DNA of 64,000 bases from an uncultured Bacteroidales bacterium (GTDB lineage: Bacteria > Bacteroidota > Bacteroidia > Bacteroidales > FEN-979): the NCBI GenBank assembly GCA_903845055.1, contig CAIMWF010000040.1, positions 1 through 64,000 on the forward strand, read 5' to 3'. Positions 39,063-51,281 of the stretch are shown here, piece after piece; position 1 is the first letter of the stretch; every line of letters begins with the position of its first letter. Made by a program: the position numbers and the translations under genes. The notes under the pieces were generated by a model. It made no database searches and was not told the DNA's origin. It worked only from the letters and a program-made list of their open reading frames with translations.

Positions 39063-41279
39063 ATGAATGGAATAACCAAAACTTTTACACTTGCCGACGG
39101 TAGGGAGGTCACCCTCGAAACCGGCAAACTCGCCAAACAGTCCGATGGGGCTGTCGTTGTTAAGATGGGCGATACCATGTTGCTTGCAACAGTAGTAGCA
39201 ATGCAGGAAGCCAAGGAAAACGTTGACTTCATGCCCTTATCCGTAGAATATCGTGAAAAATATGCCGCCGCCGGCAGGTTTCCCGGGGGCTTTTTTAAAC
39301 GCGAGGCACGTCCCTCCGATTATGAGATTCTCATTTCAAGGCTGATCGACCGGGCCCTCCGCCCCCTGTTCCCTGATGATTTCCATGCCGAAGTCCAGGT
39401 GATCGTCACCCTGATTTCCGCCGATAAGAATGTCCTGCCCGATGCACTGGCCTGCCTGGCCGCATCCGCCGCACTAACGGTGAGCGACATTCCCTTCAAC
39501 GGTCCCATTTCCGAAGTCAGGATCGCACGCATCAAGGGCGAATTCGTGGTCAATCCCAACATCGATGTCCTGGCCGAGGCCGACATCGACATCATGGTAG
39601 CCGCCTCGATGGACAATATCGTGATGGTTGAAGGCGAAATGAAAGAGGTTTCCGAAGAGGATATGGTCGAAGCCATCCGCATCGCCCATGAAGCCATCAA
39701 GGAACAGTGCAAAGCACAGCTTGAGCTTGCCTCCATGATTGAAAAATCGAAGGTCAAACGCACCTACTGCCACGAAACCAATGATCCGGAATTCAAGGAA
39801 AAGGTTAAGGCAGCCACCTACCAGAAATTATACGACATGGCTTCGGCCGGAAATGCCAACAAAAGCGAACGCAAGAAGATCATTGATGGCATCAGGGAGG
39901 AATTTGTCACCTCCCTTACCGACGAAGAAAAGGAATCCAAGAAACCTATGATTGGCCGCTATTACCATGAAGTTGAAAAGGAGGCCATCCGCAACGCCAC
40001 CATGGACCACCGTCAGCGGGTCGACGGGCGCAAGCTCAACGAGATCCGCCCGATCTGGACCGAAATCGACTACCTGCCCGCAGCCCACGGCTCCGCCATC
40101 TTCACCCGCGGTGAAACACAATCGCTCACCACGGTCACCCTTGGAACCAAGCTTGACCAGCAGGCCATCGACGGCGCCATCATCGAAGGCAAGGTCAATT
40201 TCATCCTGCATTATAATTTCCCCTCGTTTGCAACCGGAGAGGTAAAACCGATCCGCAGCACGGGCCGCCGCGAAATAGGCCATGGGAACCTGGCCCTCCG
40301 CGCACTTAAAAACATGATCCCCCAGGGAGCCGATAACCTCTATACCATCCGCATTGTTTCCGATATCCTCGAATCGAACGGCAGTTCTTCCATGGCAACG
40401 GTCTGCGCCGGAACCATGGCACTGATGGATGCCGGTGTGAAGATCCTCAAGCCCGTTTCAGGGATTGCCATGGGCCTGATCACCGACAGCAAACGTTACG
40501 TCGTGCTTTCCGACATCCTTGGCGATGAAGACCACCTCGGCGACATGGACTTCAAAGTCTGCGGCACCCGCGACGGCATCACCGCCTGCCAGATGGACAT
40601 CAAGGTGGACGGACTCTCATTTGATATTCTCCGCGAAGCACTTGCACAGGCCCGTGAAGGCCGCATGCACATCCTCGGCGAAATGGCAAAGACCATCACC
40701 GAACCCCGCCCCGATTTCAAACCGTTCGTTCCCCGTATCTTCCAGATGAAGGTTCCCAAGGAATTCATCGGCGCCATCATCGGCCCCGGCGGCAAGGTCA
40801 TCCAGGAGATGCAGCGTGAAACCGGCACAACCATCGTTATTGAAGAGGTGGGTGAATTCGGGATCGTTGATATTGTTGCCGACAACCTCGAGGCACGCGA
40901 CAAGGTTATCGAAAAGATCAAGCGGATCGCATCGGTGGCCGAAGTTGGCGAAATCTACAGGGGAAAGGTTAAAAATATCCAGTCGTTCGGCGCATTCGTG
41001 GAAATCCTTCCCAACCAGGACGGGCTGCTCCATATCTCCGAGATTGACTGGAAACGCCTGGAAAAGGTTGAAGATGCGCTGAAAGTCGGCGACGAGATCG
41101 AAGTAAAACTCATCGAAGTCGATCCCAAAACCGGGAAACTCAAACTTTCGAGGAAAGCCCTTCTGCCAAAACCTGAAGGCTATGTTGAGCGTAAATCAGA
41201 ACCACGGCCCGAACGCGACCACGATCACGACCGTGACCGCGACCGCGATCGCGACCGCAACCGGGGGCCGCGCAGGTAA
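39063..41279 (+). CDS. pnp: Polyribonucleotide nucleotidyltransferase
   Basis: [48 protein letters not shown]1 domain; RDRD-rich tail. Confidence 0.98.
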   Translation: MNGITKTFTLADGREVTLETGKLAKQSDGAVVVKMGDTMLLATVVAMQEAKENVDFMPLSVEYREKYAAAGRFPGGFFKREARPSDYEILISRLIDRALRPLFPDDFHAEVQVIVTLISADKNVLPDALACLAASAALTVSDIPFNGPISEVRIARIKGEFVVNPNIDVLAEADIDIMVAASMDNIVMVEGEMKEVSEEDMVEAIRIAHEAIKEQCKAQLELASMIEKSKVKRTYCHETNDPEFKEKVKAATYQKLYDMASAGNANKSERKKIIDGIREEFVTSLTDEEKESKKPMIGRYYHEVEKEAIRNATMDHRQRVDGRKLNEIRPIWTEIDYLPAAHGSAIFTRGETQSLTTVTLGTKLDQQAIDGAIIEGKVNFILHYNFPSFATGEVKPIRSTGRREIGHGNLALRALKNMIPQGADNLYTIRIVSDILESNGSSSMATVCAGTMALMDAGVKILKPVSGIAMGLITDSKRYVVLSDILGDEDHLGDMDFKVCGTRDGITACQMDIKVDGLSFDILREALAQAREGRMHILGEMAKTITEPRPDFKPFVPRIFQMKVPKEFIGAIIGPGGKVIQEMQRETGTTIVIEEVGEFGIVDIVADNLEARDKVIEKIKRIASVAEVGEIYRGKVKNIQSFGAFVEILPNQDGLLHISEIDWKRLEKVEDALKVGDEIEVKLIEVDPKTGKLKLSRKALLPKPEGYVERKSEPRPERDHDHDRDRDRDRDRNRGPRR

Positions 41280-41351
41280 TTCCTGCTGTAACCTAAAGCT
41301 GATTTTAACGTAAGAATACCTTGAAAAAGGTTAACAACAAAATGCATTCGC

Positions 41352-42215
41352 ATGAGGCAGTTAAAAATTACGAAACAGGTTACCAACCGTGAAACCGCAT
41401 CGCTGGACAAATATCTCCAGGAGATCGGCAAGGTTGAATTGATCACGGCTGATGAAGAGGTGTCGCTTGCCCAACGCATCAAGCAGGGTGATATGGCGGC
41501 CCTCGAAAAGCTGACCAAAGCCAACCTCCGTTTCGTGGTTTCTGTTTCAAAACAATACCAGAACCAGGGCCTCAGCCTGCCCGACCTGATCAACGAGGGC
41601 AACCTCGGGCTGATCAAGGCCGCCCAGCGTTTTGACGAGACCCGTGGTTTCAAGTTCATCTCATACGCCGTATGGTGGATCCGACAGTCGATCCTCCAGG
41701 CGTTGGCCGAGCAATCGCGTATTGTCCGACTGCCCCTCAACAAGATCGGGTCGATCAACAAGATCAACAAGGCCTATGCCCAGCTGGAACAGCAGTACGA
41801 GCGCGAACCCAATGCAGGCGAGATCGCGCTGCTGCTTGAAGTTTCGGAAAACGAGGTAAAGGAGTCGATGCGCAATTCGGGGCGCCATGTTTCCATGGAC
41901 GCACCCCTCATCCAGGATGAGGACAACACCATGTACGATGTACTGCGGAGCGAGGAAAACACCACCCCCGACAACGGTTTGCTTTATGAATCGCTGAAAA
42001 AGGAGATCGAAAGGGCGGTATCCACCCTCACCCAGCGTGAAGCCGATGTGATCCGCCTCTATTTCGGCCTGAACGGAAGCCACCCGATGACGCTCGAAGA
42101 GATCGGCGAGAAGTTCGACCTCACCCGCGAGCGCGTCCGCCAGATCAAGGAAAAAGCCATCCGCCGCCTGAAACACACCTCCAGGAGCAAGATACTGAAG
42201 ACGTACCTGGGATAA
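41352..42215 (+). CDS. rpoD: RNA polymerase primary sigma factor RpoD/SigA
   Basis: [60 protein letters not shown]. Confidence 0.97.
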   Translation: MRQLKITKQVTNRETASLDKYLQEIGKVELITADEEVSLAQRIKQGDMAALEKLTKANLRFVVSVSKQYQNQGLSLPDLINEGNLGLIKAAQRFDETRGFKFISYAVWWIRQSILQALAEQSRIVRLPLNKIGSINKINKAYAQLEQQYEREPNAGEIALLLEVSENEVKESMRNSGRHVSMDAPLIQDEDNTMYDVLRSEENTTPDNGLLYESLKKEIERAVSTLTQREADVIRLYFGLNGSHPMTLEEIGEKFDLTRERVRQIKEKAIRRLKHTSRSKILKTYLG

Positions 42216-42218
42216 AAC

Positions 42219-42291
42219 AGGTAGCGAGGTAGCGAGGTAACGAAAAGCGAAATGGCGAAAATAAAAAATCGTAAATCGTAAATCGTAAATC
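42219..42291 (+). repeat. Composite repeat island: family A (GGTAGCGA)n then family B (AAATCGT)3
   Basis: aggtagcgaggtagcgaggtaacgaaaagcgaaatggcgaaaataaaaaatcgtaaatcgtaaatcgtaaatc, 6 nt before the rpe ATG. Confidence 0.95.
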
Positions 42292-42296
42292 AAAAT

Positions 42297-42947
42297 ATGC
42301 CCATCATCGCCCCTTCCCTGCTATCTGCAAATTTCCTCAACCTGGAAAGGGATGTGGCGATGCTCAACCAAAGTGAAGCCGAATGGTTTCACCTGGATGT
42401 GATGGACGGCCTTTTTGTCCCCAATATTTCTTTCGGTTTTCCCATCATCGAGAAGATCAGGGGTGCCACCTCCAAAATACTGGACGTGCACCTGATGATC
42501 GTAGACCCGGAGCGCTATATCGAACGGTTCAGGAAAGCAGGTGCCGATGTCATCAGCATTCATGCAGAGGCTTGTAAAAACCCGGTCGCAGCCCTTCAAA
42601 TGATCAGGGAAACCGGGGCCATGGCGGGGATCGTCATCAACCCCGAAACCCCTGTTGAGACCCTGGAACCGTACATCGACCATGCCGACATGGTCCTGCT
42701 GATGTCGGTACACCCCGGGTTTGGCGGCCAATCATTCATCGCCGCAACATTTGATAAAATCGCAGGTCTGAAAGCAATGATCGCCCGGCACCAGGCCAAT
42801 GTACTGGTTGAAGTTGACGGCGGCGTTGATCTGCAGAATGCGGACAGGCTTGTCACAGCCGGTATTGATATTCTTGTGGCCGGAAATACCATTTTTGCCT
42901 CCCCCGATCCGACCGCGACCATCCTCCGGCTAAAAAGAGCCGGCTGA
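42297..42947 (+). CDS. rpe: Ribulose-phosphate 3-epimerase
   Basis: IAPSLLSANFLNLERD; HLDVMDGLFVPNISFG; LMSVHPGFGGQSFI; EVDGGVD. Confidence 0.97.
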   Translation: MPIIAPSLLSANFLNLERDVAMLNQSEAEWFHLDVMDGLFVPNISFGFPIIEKIRGATSKILDVHLMIVDPERYIERFRKAGADVISIHAEACKNPVAALQMIRETGAMAGIVINPETPVETLEPYIDHADMVLLMSVHPGFGGQSFIAATFDKIAGLKAMIARHQANVLVEVDGGVDLQNADRLVTAGIDILVAGNTIFASPDPTATILRLKRAG

Positions 42948-43023
42948 GATACCGATTGTTTTTTTCCACAGGGCGGATCACCATTATTTTTTCCTATTTT
43001 TACAAAAAAATCGGTCATTCTGC

Positions 43024-43611
43024 ATGGATTTCAAGGGAGCCAGTGAATACATCATTCAGCGTTTGCGATCGGAACTGAGCCCGGCGCTGCATTATCATTG
43101 CCTTGCTCACACCCTGGATGTGGCCGAAGCGACCCGCCGGCTCATTGAAACCGAGAAAATCACCGTTGAAGCCGGGATCCTGGTTGAGACTGCCGCACTA
43201 TTTCATGATGCCGGCATGATATACCAGTATGCTGACCATGAATCGCGGTCGGCCGAAATGGCCATGCAGATTCTGCCCGGGTTCGGCTATTCAAAGGCTT
43301 CCCTGGATGAAGTTTCAGCGCTGATCATGTCTACGCGGTTGCCACAGCAGCCCCATTCCCTTCACGAACAGGTTATTTGCGACGCCGACCTGGATTACCT
43401 GGGGCGAAGCGACTTTTTCATCAATGCGTTCAAACTGCGGCTCGAATGGCAGGTAAACGGGATCAGGAGCACGACACTTGCTGAGTGGCTTGACATACAG
43501 GTTGATTTTTTGGGTGATCATCAATATTTTACAAAATCCGCCGTTAAACTCAGAGAGGCCACCAGGAAGAGCAACCTTGCGGAAATCATACATTTACTCC
43601 ATAAATCGTAA
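43024..43611 (+). CDS. HD-domain phosphohydrolase family protein
   Basis: HYHCLAHTLDVAEATRRL; ALFHDAGMIYQYADHE; last residues KS and stop lie in a repeat tract. Confidence 0.85.
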   Translation: MDFKGASEYIIQRLRSELSPALHYHCLAHTLDVAEATRRLIETEKITVEAGILVETAALFHDAGMIYQYADHESRSAEMAMQILPGFGYSKASLDEVSALIMSTRLPQQPHSLHEQVICDADLDYLGRSDFFINAFKLRLEWQVNGIRSTTLAEWLDIQVDFLGDHQYFTKSAVKLREATRKSNLAEIIHLLHKS

Positions 43612-43635
43612 ATCGTAAATCGTAAATCGTAAATA
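43602..43635 (+). repeat. Short tandem repeat family B (AAATCGT)4
   Basis: taaatcgtaaatcgtaaatcgtaaatcgtaaata spans the HD-protein stop codon and ends 8 nt before the usp ATG. Confidence 0.97.
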
Positions 43636-43643
43636 ATTTCTTT

Positions 43644-44525
43644 ATGGCACCATCAAATCAGGCTAAAAGCTACAACAACATTGTACTGATCCCGACAGAT
43701 TTTTCGGAGGTATGCAGCAACGCCATTTCCCATGGCGTGAAACTGGCGATGTTCCTGGGTTACAAGGTTTGTATCCTGCACATTATCAACAAGGAGACCA
43801 AGGCTGAACTAAAAAAGAAGAATGTCGGGGTCGACTATGTCGAATACCGTCTGAAGGAATATAAAAAATATTATACCAAAAAATACAATGTTGAAATCGA
43901 CACGATGGCGGTTGAAGGAAACATCTTTTCAACCATCAGCGAAGTTGCAAAGGAGATCAAGGCCAACCTGATGGTCATGGGAACCCACGGAAAAAAAGGT
44001 TTCCAGCATGTCTTCGGAAGTTATGCGCTGCGGGTTGTTGTCGAATCGCCGGTGCCGGTCGTGGTGGTGCAAAAAAGAAATTTCAAGCACGGGTACAACA
44101 ACATCGTATTCCCCGTCAGCAACGACCTGGAACCCCGGCAGGCAGTGCACTGGGCAAAATTGATGGCCAAACTGTTCAATGCCAAGATTCACGTTTTCCT
44201 CTCCCCTGAGAAGGAGACCGGGCGAAAAACCAGCCTGAACATCATCACCAAACAGATCACGGATATTTTTTCAGCCGAAAAGATCGTTTACGACATTACC
44301 ACGGCCGAATCGGCCAGTGATTTTGCCGACCAGGTGATCTCCCACGCAGTCATCCACCACGCCGACCTCATCATGATCATGACCCGGCCGAACATCGACG
44401 TAGCCGGTTTCAGCCTCGCCTCCTGGGACGAAAGGCTGATGTTCAACGACGCCCAGATCCCTGTCATGGGAATCAACCCCATTGAATATGGATTTCACTA
44501 TTTTGAGTGGTCGATGCTGGCGTAA
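43644..44525 (+). CDS. Universal stress protein (two UspA domains)
   Basis: NIVLIPTDFSEVCSNAISHGVKLAMFLGYKVCILHII; LMVMGTHGKKGFQHVFGSYALRVVVESPVPVVVV. Confidence 0.92.
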   Translation: MAPSNQAKSYNNIVLIPTDFSEVCSNAISHGVKLAMFLGYKVCILHIINKETKAELKKKNVGVDYVEYRLKEYKKYYTKKYNVEIDTMAVEGNIFSTISEVAKEIKANLMVMGTHGKKGFQHVFGSYALRVVVESPVPVVVVQKRNFKHGYNNIVFPVSNDLEPRQAVHWAKLMAKLFNAKIHVFLSPEKETGRKTSLNIITKQITDIFSAEKIVYDITTAESASDFADQVISHAVIHHADLIMIMTRPNIDVAGFSLASWDERLMFNDAQIPVMGINPIEYGFHYFEWSMLA

Positions 44526-44527
44526 GG

Positions 44528-46615
<2,088 letters not shown>

Positions 46616-46633
46616 CTTCGCTTGGTAAAAATC

Positions 46634-46733
46634 AACCACAGAGAAGCTGAGATAAAAAAGAGGCCACAGAAACTGTTTGTTTAATTTTTCTCTTTTTTGT
46701 GTTCTCTGTTATTTTTTTGTGCCTCTGTGGATA
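46634..46733. repeat. Intergenic CACAGAG-type repeat / inverted repeat
   Basis: ccacagagaag...ggccacagaaactg...gtgttctctgtt...gtgcctctgtgg between ligA and a convergent T9SS gene. Confidence 0.65.
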
Positions 46734-46745
46734 AAAAAAACCTCA

Positions 46746-48845
46746 TCACCTCACCACCGACAACTTCCTGGTCAGCCTCATCCCTTCAGCCTCCACCACC
46801 ACCAGGTAAAGTCCCGGCGTCAGATCTGAAACATCCAGCAGGGTCCTGGTCGTTCCCTTCGCCAGCTTCCGCGAGCGCACCAGGTTGCCCTGGCTGTCAT
46901 ACAACAGGATTGTTGCCTGGTCTTGCAGCGCTAAATTGAAAATAACCTGGACATGCCCCCCTGCCGGGTTCGGATAAACCGAACAGGAAAACGGCATCGT
47001 TTCCGCATGCTCCTGGACGCTGGTAAATGACTGGCCATCGGGCAGCCTGTTTGTTTCAAAGGAGTGGCGGACGATGTCGATCATCTTCATCAGTTTGCCG
47101 ACGGAAACCGTGGTATCGGAGGTGTCATAATCCCTCGCGAACACATAGGCCAGGTCAAGTTCCTTCATCTCGCCCGGGTGAAAGGTGAAGGGCCCGACCA
47201 TGCCCAGGCCACGGATGTCGTTGGGATTGAACCCGGCCGTGCGCCCTGTCCAGTTCTTCGGTCCGTTGGGTACCTGGCATCCGCTTCCCCAGTTGACCGT
47301 ATCCGATTCGCCGGGAAACATGAACCGGCACTGCGGACCATATCCTCCTGCCCCTGCGTGACCAACACCACCATATTCCAGGTAGGTTGAATCACGCCAC
47401 ATGAAATGCAGGTAATGATAATAGCCGGCAACATCGGTCGGATCACCGTAATACTCCGGAGTGCTCACGGCACTCGACATGATGGGGAGAAAACCGGCTA
47501 ACCCCATCCGTTCATTATCGGGGATCCCGTCGCCGAACCCGACCCCGTTTACACTCCCGTTGCAAAGCTGGTGGCCGGTTCCGTCAACCCTGGGCCGGTC
47601 GGCCCCTGTTGGGTCGAGTGCAGGGCCGGCCAGCACCGTGACCGACTGTGCAGGCGGGTGCACCCCATAGGCCATGGCCTGGCCGGTCCCGTCCACCGCG
47701 GTTCCGTTAAAGCCGTAATAACTGCCGCGGTAAACATCGCAGCCGATATAATCATCCATGGGCCACCCTATGTCAAGGTCGGTAAAAATCCCGAGACAGG
47801 TGTTGTAATAGGCCTGCTGGGACCGGTTGTAAATTTTATAGTTCACCAGCAGGGTGTTTTTGAAGGCCGAATCGCCGGGCATGTCCCAGCCATAGACCAT
47901 GGCATGAAATTCAGCCTTCAGGGTTCGCTTGCCCAGGGATTCATTGTGGGGGGCACGGTTGTCGTTGTAAATGAAGTAAAGGGACTGGTCGCCCCTGATC
48001 AGCGGGTAATCGCCGTCCATCGGGTTGTAGATCCCGTCGTGGTTGCGGTCGAAATAGGGCGCAAGCTGTGCCGCCTCCCCGAGATTCATATTCCCGTTGC
48101 CCGGCCATGTAAGGATATCATGGATCGGCTTGTAACCGGCATCCTGCCAGTGCAGCTTATGATATTCGATATCCGTTTTCCTGACGTTCCAGATGTAATT
48201 CCAGGCCGTATCCTGGTAGATGGAGTAGTTGGCCGTATCCATCACGGGGCCAGCATAGTAATCCTGCTTTTTCCCGGGGTTCATCCCGTTACCCTGCCGG
48301 TAGCGTTCACCGGCAACATACCGGTTGCTGTCCCTATCCAGCCCGCCGATCCAGATCGAATTGTCGAAAATCGTCTTTTTCCCGCTTCCTTTTGGGACCA
48401 CGAAGCCCTTTGTACCGTTCGGGTCGGCGAAGAAAAGAGCGAAGTTCAGCCCGGATGCATTGAACTGGGCGCTGATATTATTGATTTCCAGCGAATCATA
48501 ACTGTGATCATGGATCCGGAAAATGATCTTTGCAGCCGAAGTTTTCTGAATGGTCAAATCGGTTATGGTATAGGTGCCCTGGGCATTGCCGTTAAAACCC
48601 CACTGATCGGCCACATAGGTGAACCATCCCTGGTTCTTCCAGGTCCAGATGACCAGCGACCTCGTAAAGGAGGTCCCCCCGCTTATTTTAACCGAATCAC
48701 CGGTCGGGATGGTATCATTTGCCAGCAAATTCACGGTTTTGGGGATTCCTGGAACAAGATCGATGGTATCGTTTACAGCCCTGAAGCTCTGTCCGGAAAG
48801 CTGACCGGCAACTGCCATAAGCATGGTGGCGAGAAACATTTTCAT
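46746..48845 (-). CDS. Large secreted protein with T9SS type A C-terminal sorting domain
   Basis: Signal peptide MKMFLATMLMAVAGQLSG; C-term SVYPNPAGGHVQVIFNL...LLDVSDLTPGLYLVVVEAEGMRLTRKLSVVR. Confidence 0.9.
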   Translation of the reverse strand: MKMFLATMLMAVAGQLSGQSFRAVNDTIDLVPGIPKTVNLLANDTIPTGDSVKISGGTSFTRSLVIWTWKNQGWFTYVADQWGFNGNAQGTYTITDLTIQKTSAAKIIFRIHDHSYDSLEINNISAQFNASGLNFALFFADPNGTKGFVVPKGSGKKTIFDNSIWIGGLDRDSNRYVAGERYRQGNGMNPGKKQDYYAGPVMDTANYSIYQDTAWNYIWNVRKTDIEYHKLHWQDAGYKPIHDILTWPGNGNMNLGEAAQLAPYFDRNHDGIYNPMDGDYPLIRGDQSLYFIYNDNRAPHNESLGKRTLKAEFHAMVYGWDMPGDSAFKNTLLVNYKIYNRSQQAYYNTCLGIFTDLDIGWPMDDYIGCDVYRGSYYGFNGTAVDGTGQAMAYGVHPPAQSVTVLAGPALDPTGADRPRVDGTGHQLCNGSVNGVGFGDGIPDNERMGLAGFLPIMSSAVSTPEYYGDPTDVAGYYHYLHFMWRDSTYLEYGGVGHAGAGGYGPQCRFMFPGESDTVNWGSGCQVPNGPKNWTGRTAGFNPNDIRGLGMVGPFTFHPGEMKELDLAYVFARDYDTSDTTVSVGKLMKMIDIVRHSFETNRLPDGQSFTSVQEHAETMPFSCSVYPNPAGGHVQVIFNLALQDQATILLYDSQGNLVRSRKLAKGTTRTLLDVSDLTPGLYLVVVEAEGMRLTRKLSVVR

Positions 48846-48856
48846 AGGATTGGAAT

Positions 48857-51151
48857 TTAAGGTTCGTATTTCCTGGTAACAGTCCATCCGTTGCCGGTGA
48901 CCTTCAGGATCAGGATCCCCGCTGATGCCGGCGGTATCGCGATCCGGGCTGTCATGGCATTCACAGTGACATCTCCAAGGAAAACTCCTGAAAGTGAAAC
49001 CAAGGTCACATGTTCAATTTCTTTTGTAGCGGTAATTTCAAGGATGCCCATATCACGCCTGGTCGTAACGCGGATATCCGCCATTTCATCCGCATCCCCG
49101 GTCCCGGCAAATTTTCCCGACTGCTCAACCGTAAAGGGAACCGTGGCGGCAACGGATGAAAAAAGGAATAGGGAGGAATTCCTGGCCAGGTAACCCAGGT
49201 TCGCCTTTAATACATGAACCGGGATGGAGTCGTTGCCTGTGCCGCTGGTCCTTTCCATGCTGAACCAGTCGGGGATGTTTCCCTGCACCGACCAGTCGAC
49301 ATTCGACCTGATCTGCAGGTACCCGGTATAACCCAGGCTTTGTTTCAGAACAACGGTGTCGGGCAGCACCTGGTTGGAAAAAAGGTCGCTCATGGGGCGC
49401 AGCCATACGCCATGGTCCTCCACCCCTGCAAAAAGGTTCGCCCCCGTGGTGGCCAGGAAACGGATCGGGCTGGCGGGGATTCCCGTATTCACCGCTTGCC
49501 ATGTATCCCCGTTGTCGCGCGACAGCAAAACCCCCTGTTGCCTGGTTCCCGCGACGACCGCTGTGCCGATAAAGGCAATGGTGATGGCGTGGACCGGGTT
49601 CCCCGCGTCAAGCAGCTGCGTCCAGGAGATCCCGGGGAGCAGTAGCCTGAAAAGACCTGCCGGCGTGGCTGCAAACAATGTATGGCCCTGCCCGGCAATG
49701 ACGGTTATTGCCAGGTCCTGCAACCCCATGTTCAGGGAATGCCACGTACTGCCGCTATCGGAGGAGGCAAACACCCCGGAAGCCCGGGTACCGGCATAGA
49801 CGTTTTGGTTGAGGGATAGCAGCGAAGTGATTACAGGGTCGCTGATACCGGCTGGAACCGGTGACCAGGTAAGTCCGGTATCGGCCGACAGGAATAACCC
49901 CGAACCGGAGGTGCCTGCAAAGAGCCTGGAACCCGAAGCACAAACCGAGGAAATGTAAGGGTCCGTGATGCCGTTGCAGGATGTCGTCCAGCTGATCCCC
50001 TGGTTGTCGGACACATACAGCCCGGAGCCGGCCGTACCGGCAAACAGCCTGGTGTCTGATCCCGACAACGCAGTCAGAAACCGGGCAGGCAAACCGTTGT
50101 TCCGCGAAAACCAGCTGTAGCCGTTGTCGTTCGAAATAAAAAAACCCGCTCCGGCAGTGCCGGCAAGAATCTGTGTTCCCTTCGCGATCATCGCGGTTAC
50201 GGTCGAACCGGTCATACCTGTATTTGCAGGAATCCACGAATCACCGCTGTCGCCCGACCTGCAGATCCCGCCGCCTCCGGTACCTGCCAGCAGGTCTTTT
50301 CCAGATGCGGCAAAGGTGTTGACGAAGGGGTTGGCCATCCCGCCACTTACCCTGGTCCAGGATGAGCCCGGCCCCGCAGAGGAGAATATCCCACCTCCCC
50401 CGGTTGCTGCAAACAATGCTGTCCCTGTCTGTCCGACAGCATTCACCGGGAACCCGGGTGGCAGTCCCGCAGACGAATTCTGCCAGTCGTTCCCGGAGGA
50501 TGAACTGAATACCTTCCCGCCGGAAGTCCCGGCGAAGAAAAAGGAGCCAAAAGTGCCAAGTGACTGAATGAAAGGATCCGTAATCCCTGTGTTCGCAGCA
50601 TGCCATGTGCTTCCATTGTTGGTGGAGAGAAAAACACCGTCTCCGGCAGTGCCGGCGGCCATCACCGAACCGGCAGCAGTCATCGAGGTAATATTTTTGC
50701 CGGAGATATTTCCGGTCTTTGCGTTCCAATGGTCTCCTTCGTCGTTTGAGGTAAAAAGCCCCCCGGCCGTGCCGGCAAATAAGCAGGAAGGAGTCTGCAG
50801 GATTACCTGTACCGATAAATTTATGAGCCCGTTATTGACCTGGATCCAGGATATACCGCGGTCGGTTGACCTGTATATGCCCGAGCCACCGGTACCTGCC
50901 CAAATCGTCGGCCCGGCGGTGGCGATTGCTGTAACTGCGGAATCCGGGAATCCACCCGATGCCCTGGCCCACAGGAAGGTTGAGTCAGGCGATATCCACA
51001 TCCCGCGTGCGCTACCGGCATAAAGGGTGTGCCCGCTCACGGCCTGCGAAAGAATATTCCCGCCATCCGGGCCGTTTGCCGGGGTCCACTGGGGAAATAC
51101 CCTTGCGGAGATGATGAAAAACATAGCCAGAAAAACAGGGATCCGCTGCAT
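48857..51151 (-). CDS. Secreted beta-propeller (BNR/YCF48/sortilin-like) protein with ~14 repeats of ~41 aa and T9SS-like C-terminus
   Basis: Repeats such as LFAGTAGSGLYVSDNQGISWTTSCNGITDPYISSVCASGSR; C-term GILILKVTGNGWTVTRKYEP. Confidence 0.85.
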   Translation of the reverse strand: MQRIPVFLAMFFIISARVFPQWTPANGPDGGNILSQAVSGHTLYAGSARGMWISPDSTFLWARASGGFPDSAVTAIATAGPTIWAGTGGSGIYRSTDRGISWIQVNNGLINLSVQVILQTPSCLFAGTAGGLFTSNDEGDHWNAKTGNISGKNITSMTAAGSVMAAGTAGDGVFLSTNNGSTWHAANTGITDPFIQSLGTFGSFFFAGTSGGKVFSSSSGNDWQNSSAGLPPGFPVNAVGQTGTALFAATGGGGIFSSAGPGSSWTRVSGGMANPFVNTFAASGKDLLAGTGGGGICRSGDSGDSWIPANTGMTGSTVTAMIAKGTQILAGTAGAGFFISNDNGYSWFSRNNGLPARFLTALSGSDTRLFAGTAGSGLYVSDNQGISWTTSCNGITDPYISSVCASGSRLFAGTSGSGLFLSADTGLTWSPVPAGISDPVITSLLSLNQNVYAGTRASGVFASSDSGSTWHSLNMGLQDLAITVIAGQGHTLFAATPAGLFRLLLPGISWTQLLDAGNPVHAITIAFIGTAVVAGTRQQGVLLSRDNGDTWQAVNTGIPASPIRFLATTGANLFAGVEDHGVWLRPMSDLFSNQVLPDTVVLKQSLGYTGYLQIRSNVDWSVQGNIPDWFSMERTSGTGNDSIPVHVLKANLGYLARNSSLFLFSSVAATVPFTVEQSGKFAGTGDADEMADIRVTTRRDMGILEITATKEIEHVTLVSLSGVFLGDVTVNAMTARIAIPPASAGILILKVTGNGWTVTRKYEP

Positions 51152-51281
51152 GGTGCCAGGTTGCCTCTCTCAAAGTTATTAAGATTTTCCATCTGAATGT
51201 TAAATTCATGTAATTAAAAAAGCATGTAAAGGGGAAATGGGTAAATTTGTCATAAGACGGGCAATTTCGTAATAACCAGGC

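Noticed and set aside
43602-43635. Tandem repeats as CRISPR arrays
   Set aside because: Units are 7-8 bp with no spacers and no cas genes in the window.
47571-48860. 429 aa plus-strand ORF opposite the T9SS gene
   Set aside because: Antisense shadow ORF in GC-rich coding DNA; the minus-strand product has signal peptide and T9SS domain, this one has no recognisable family.
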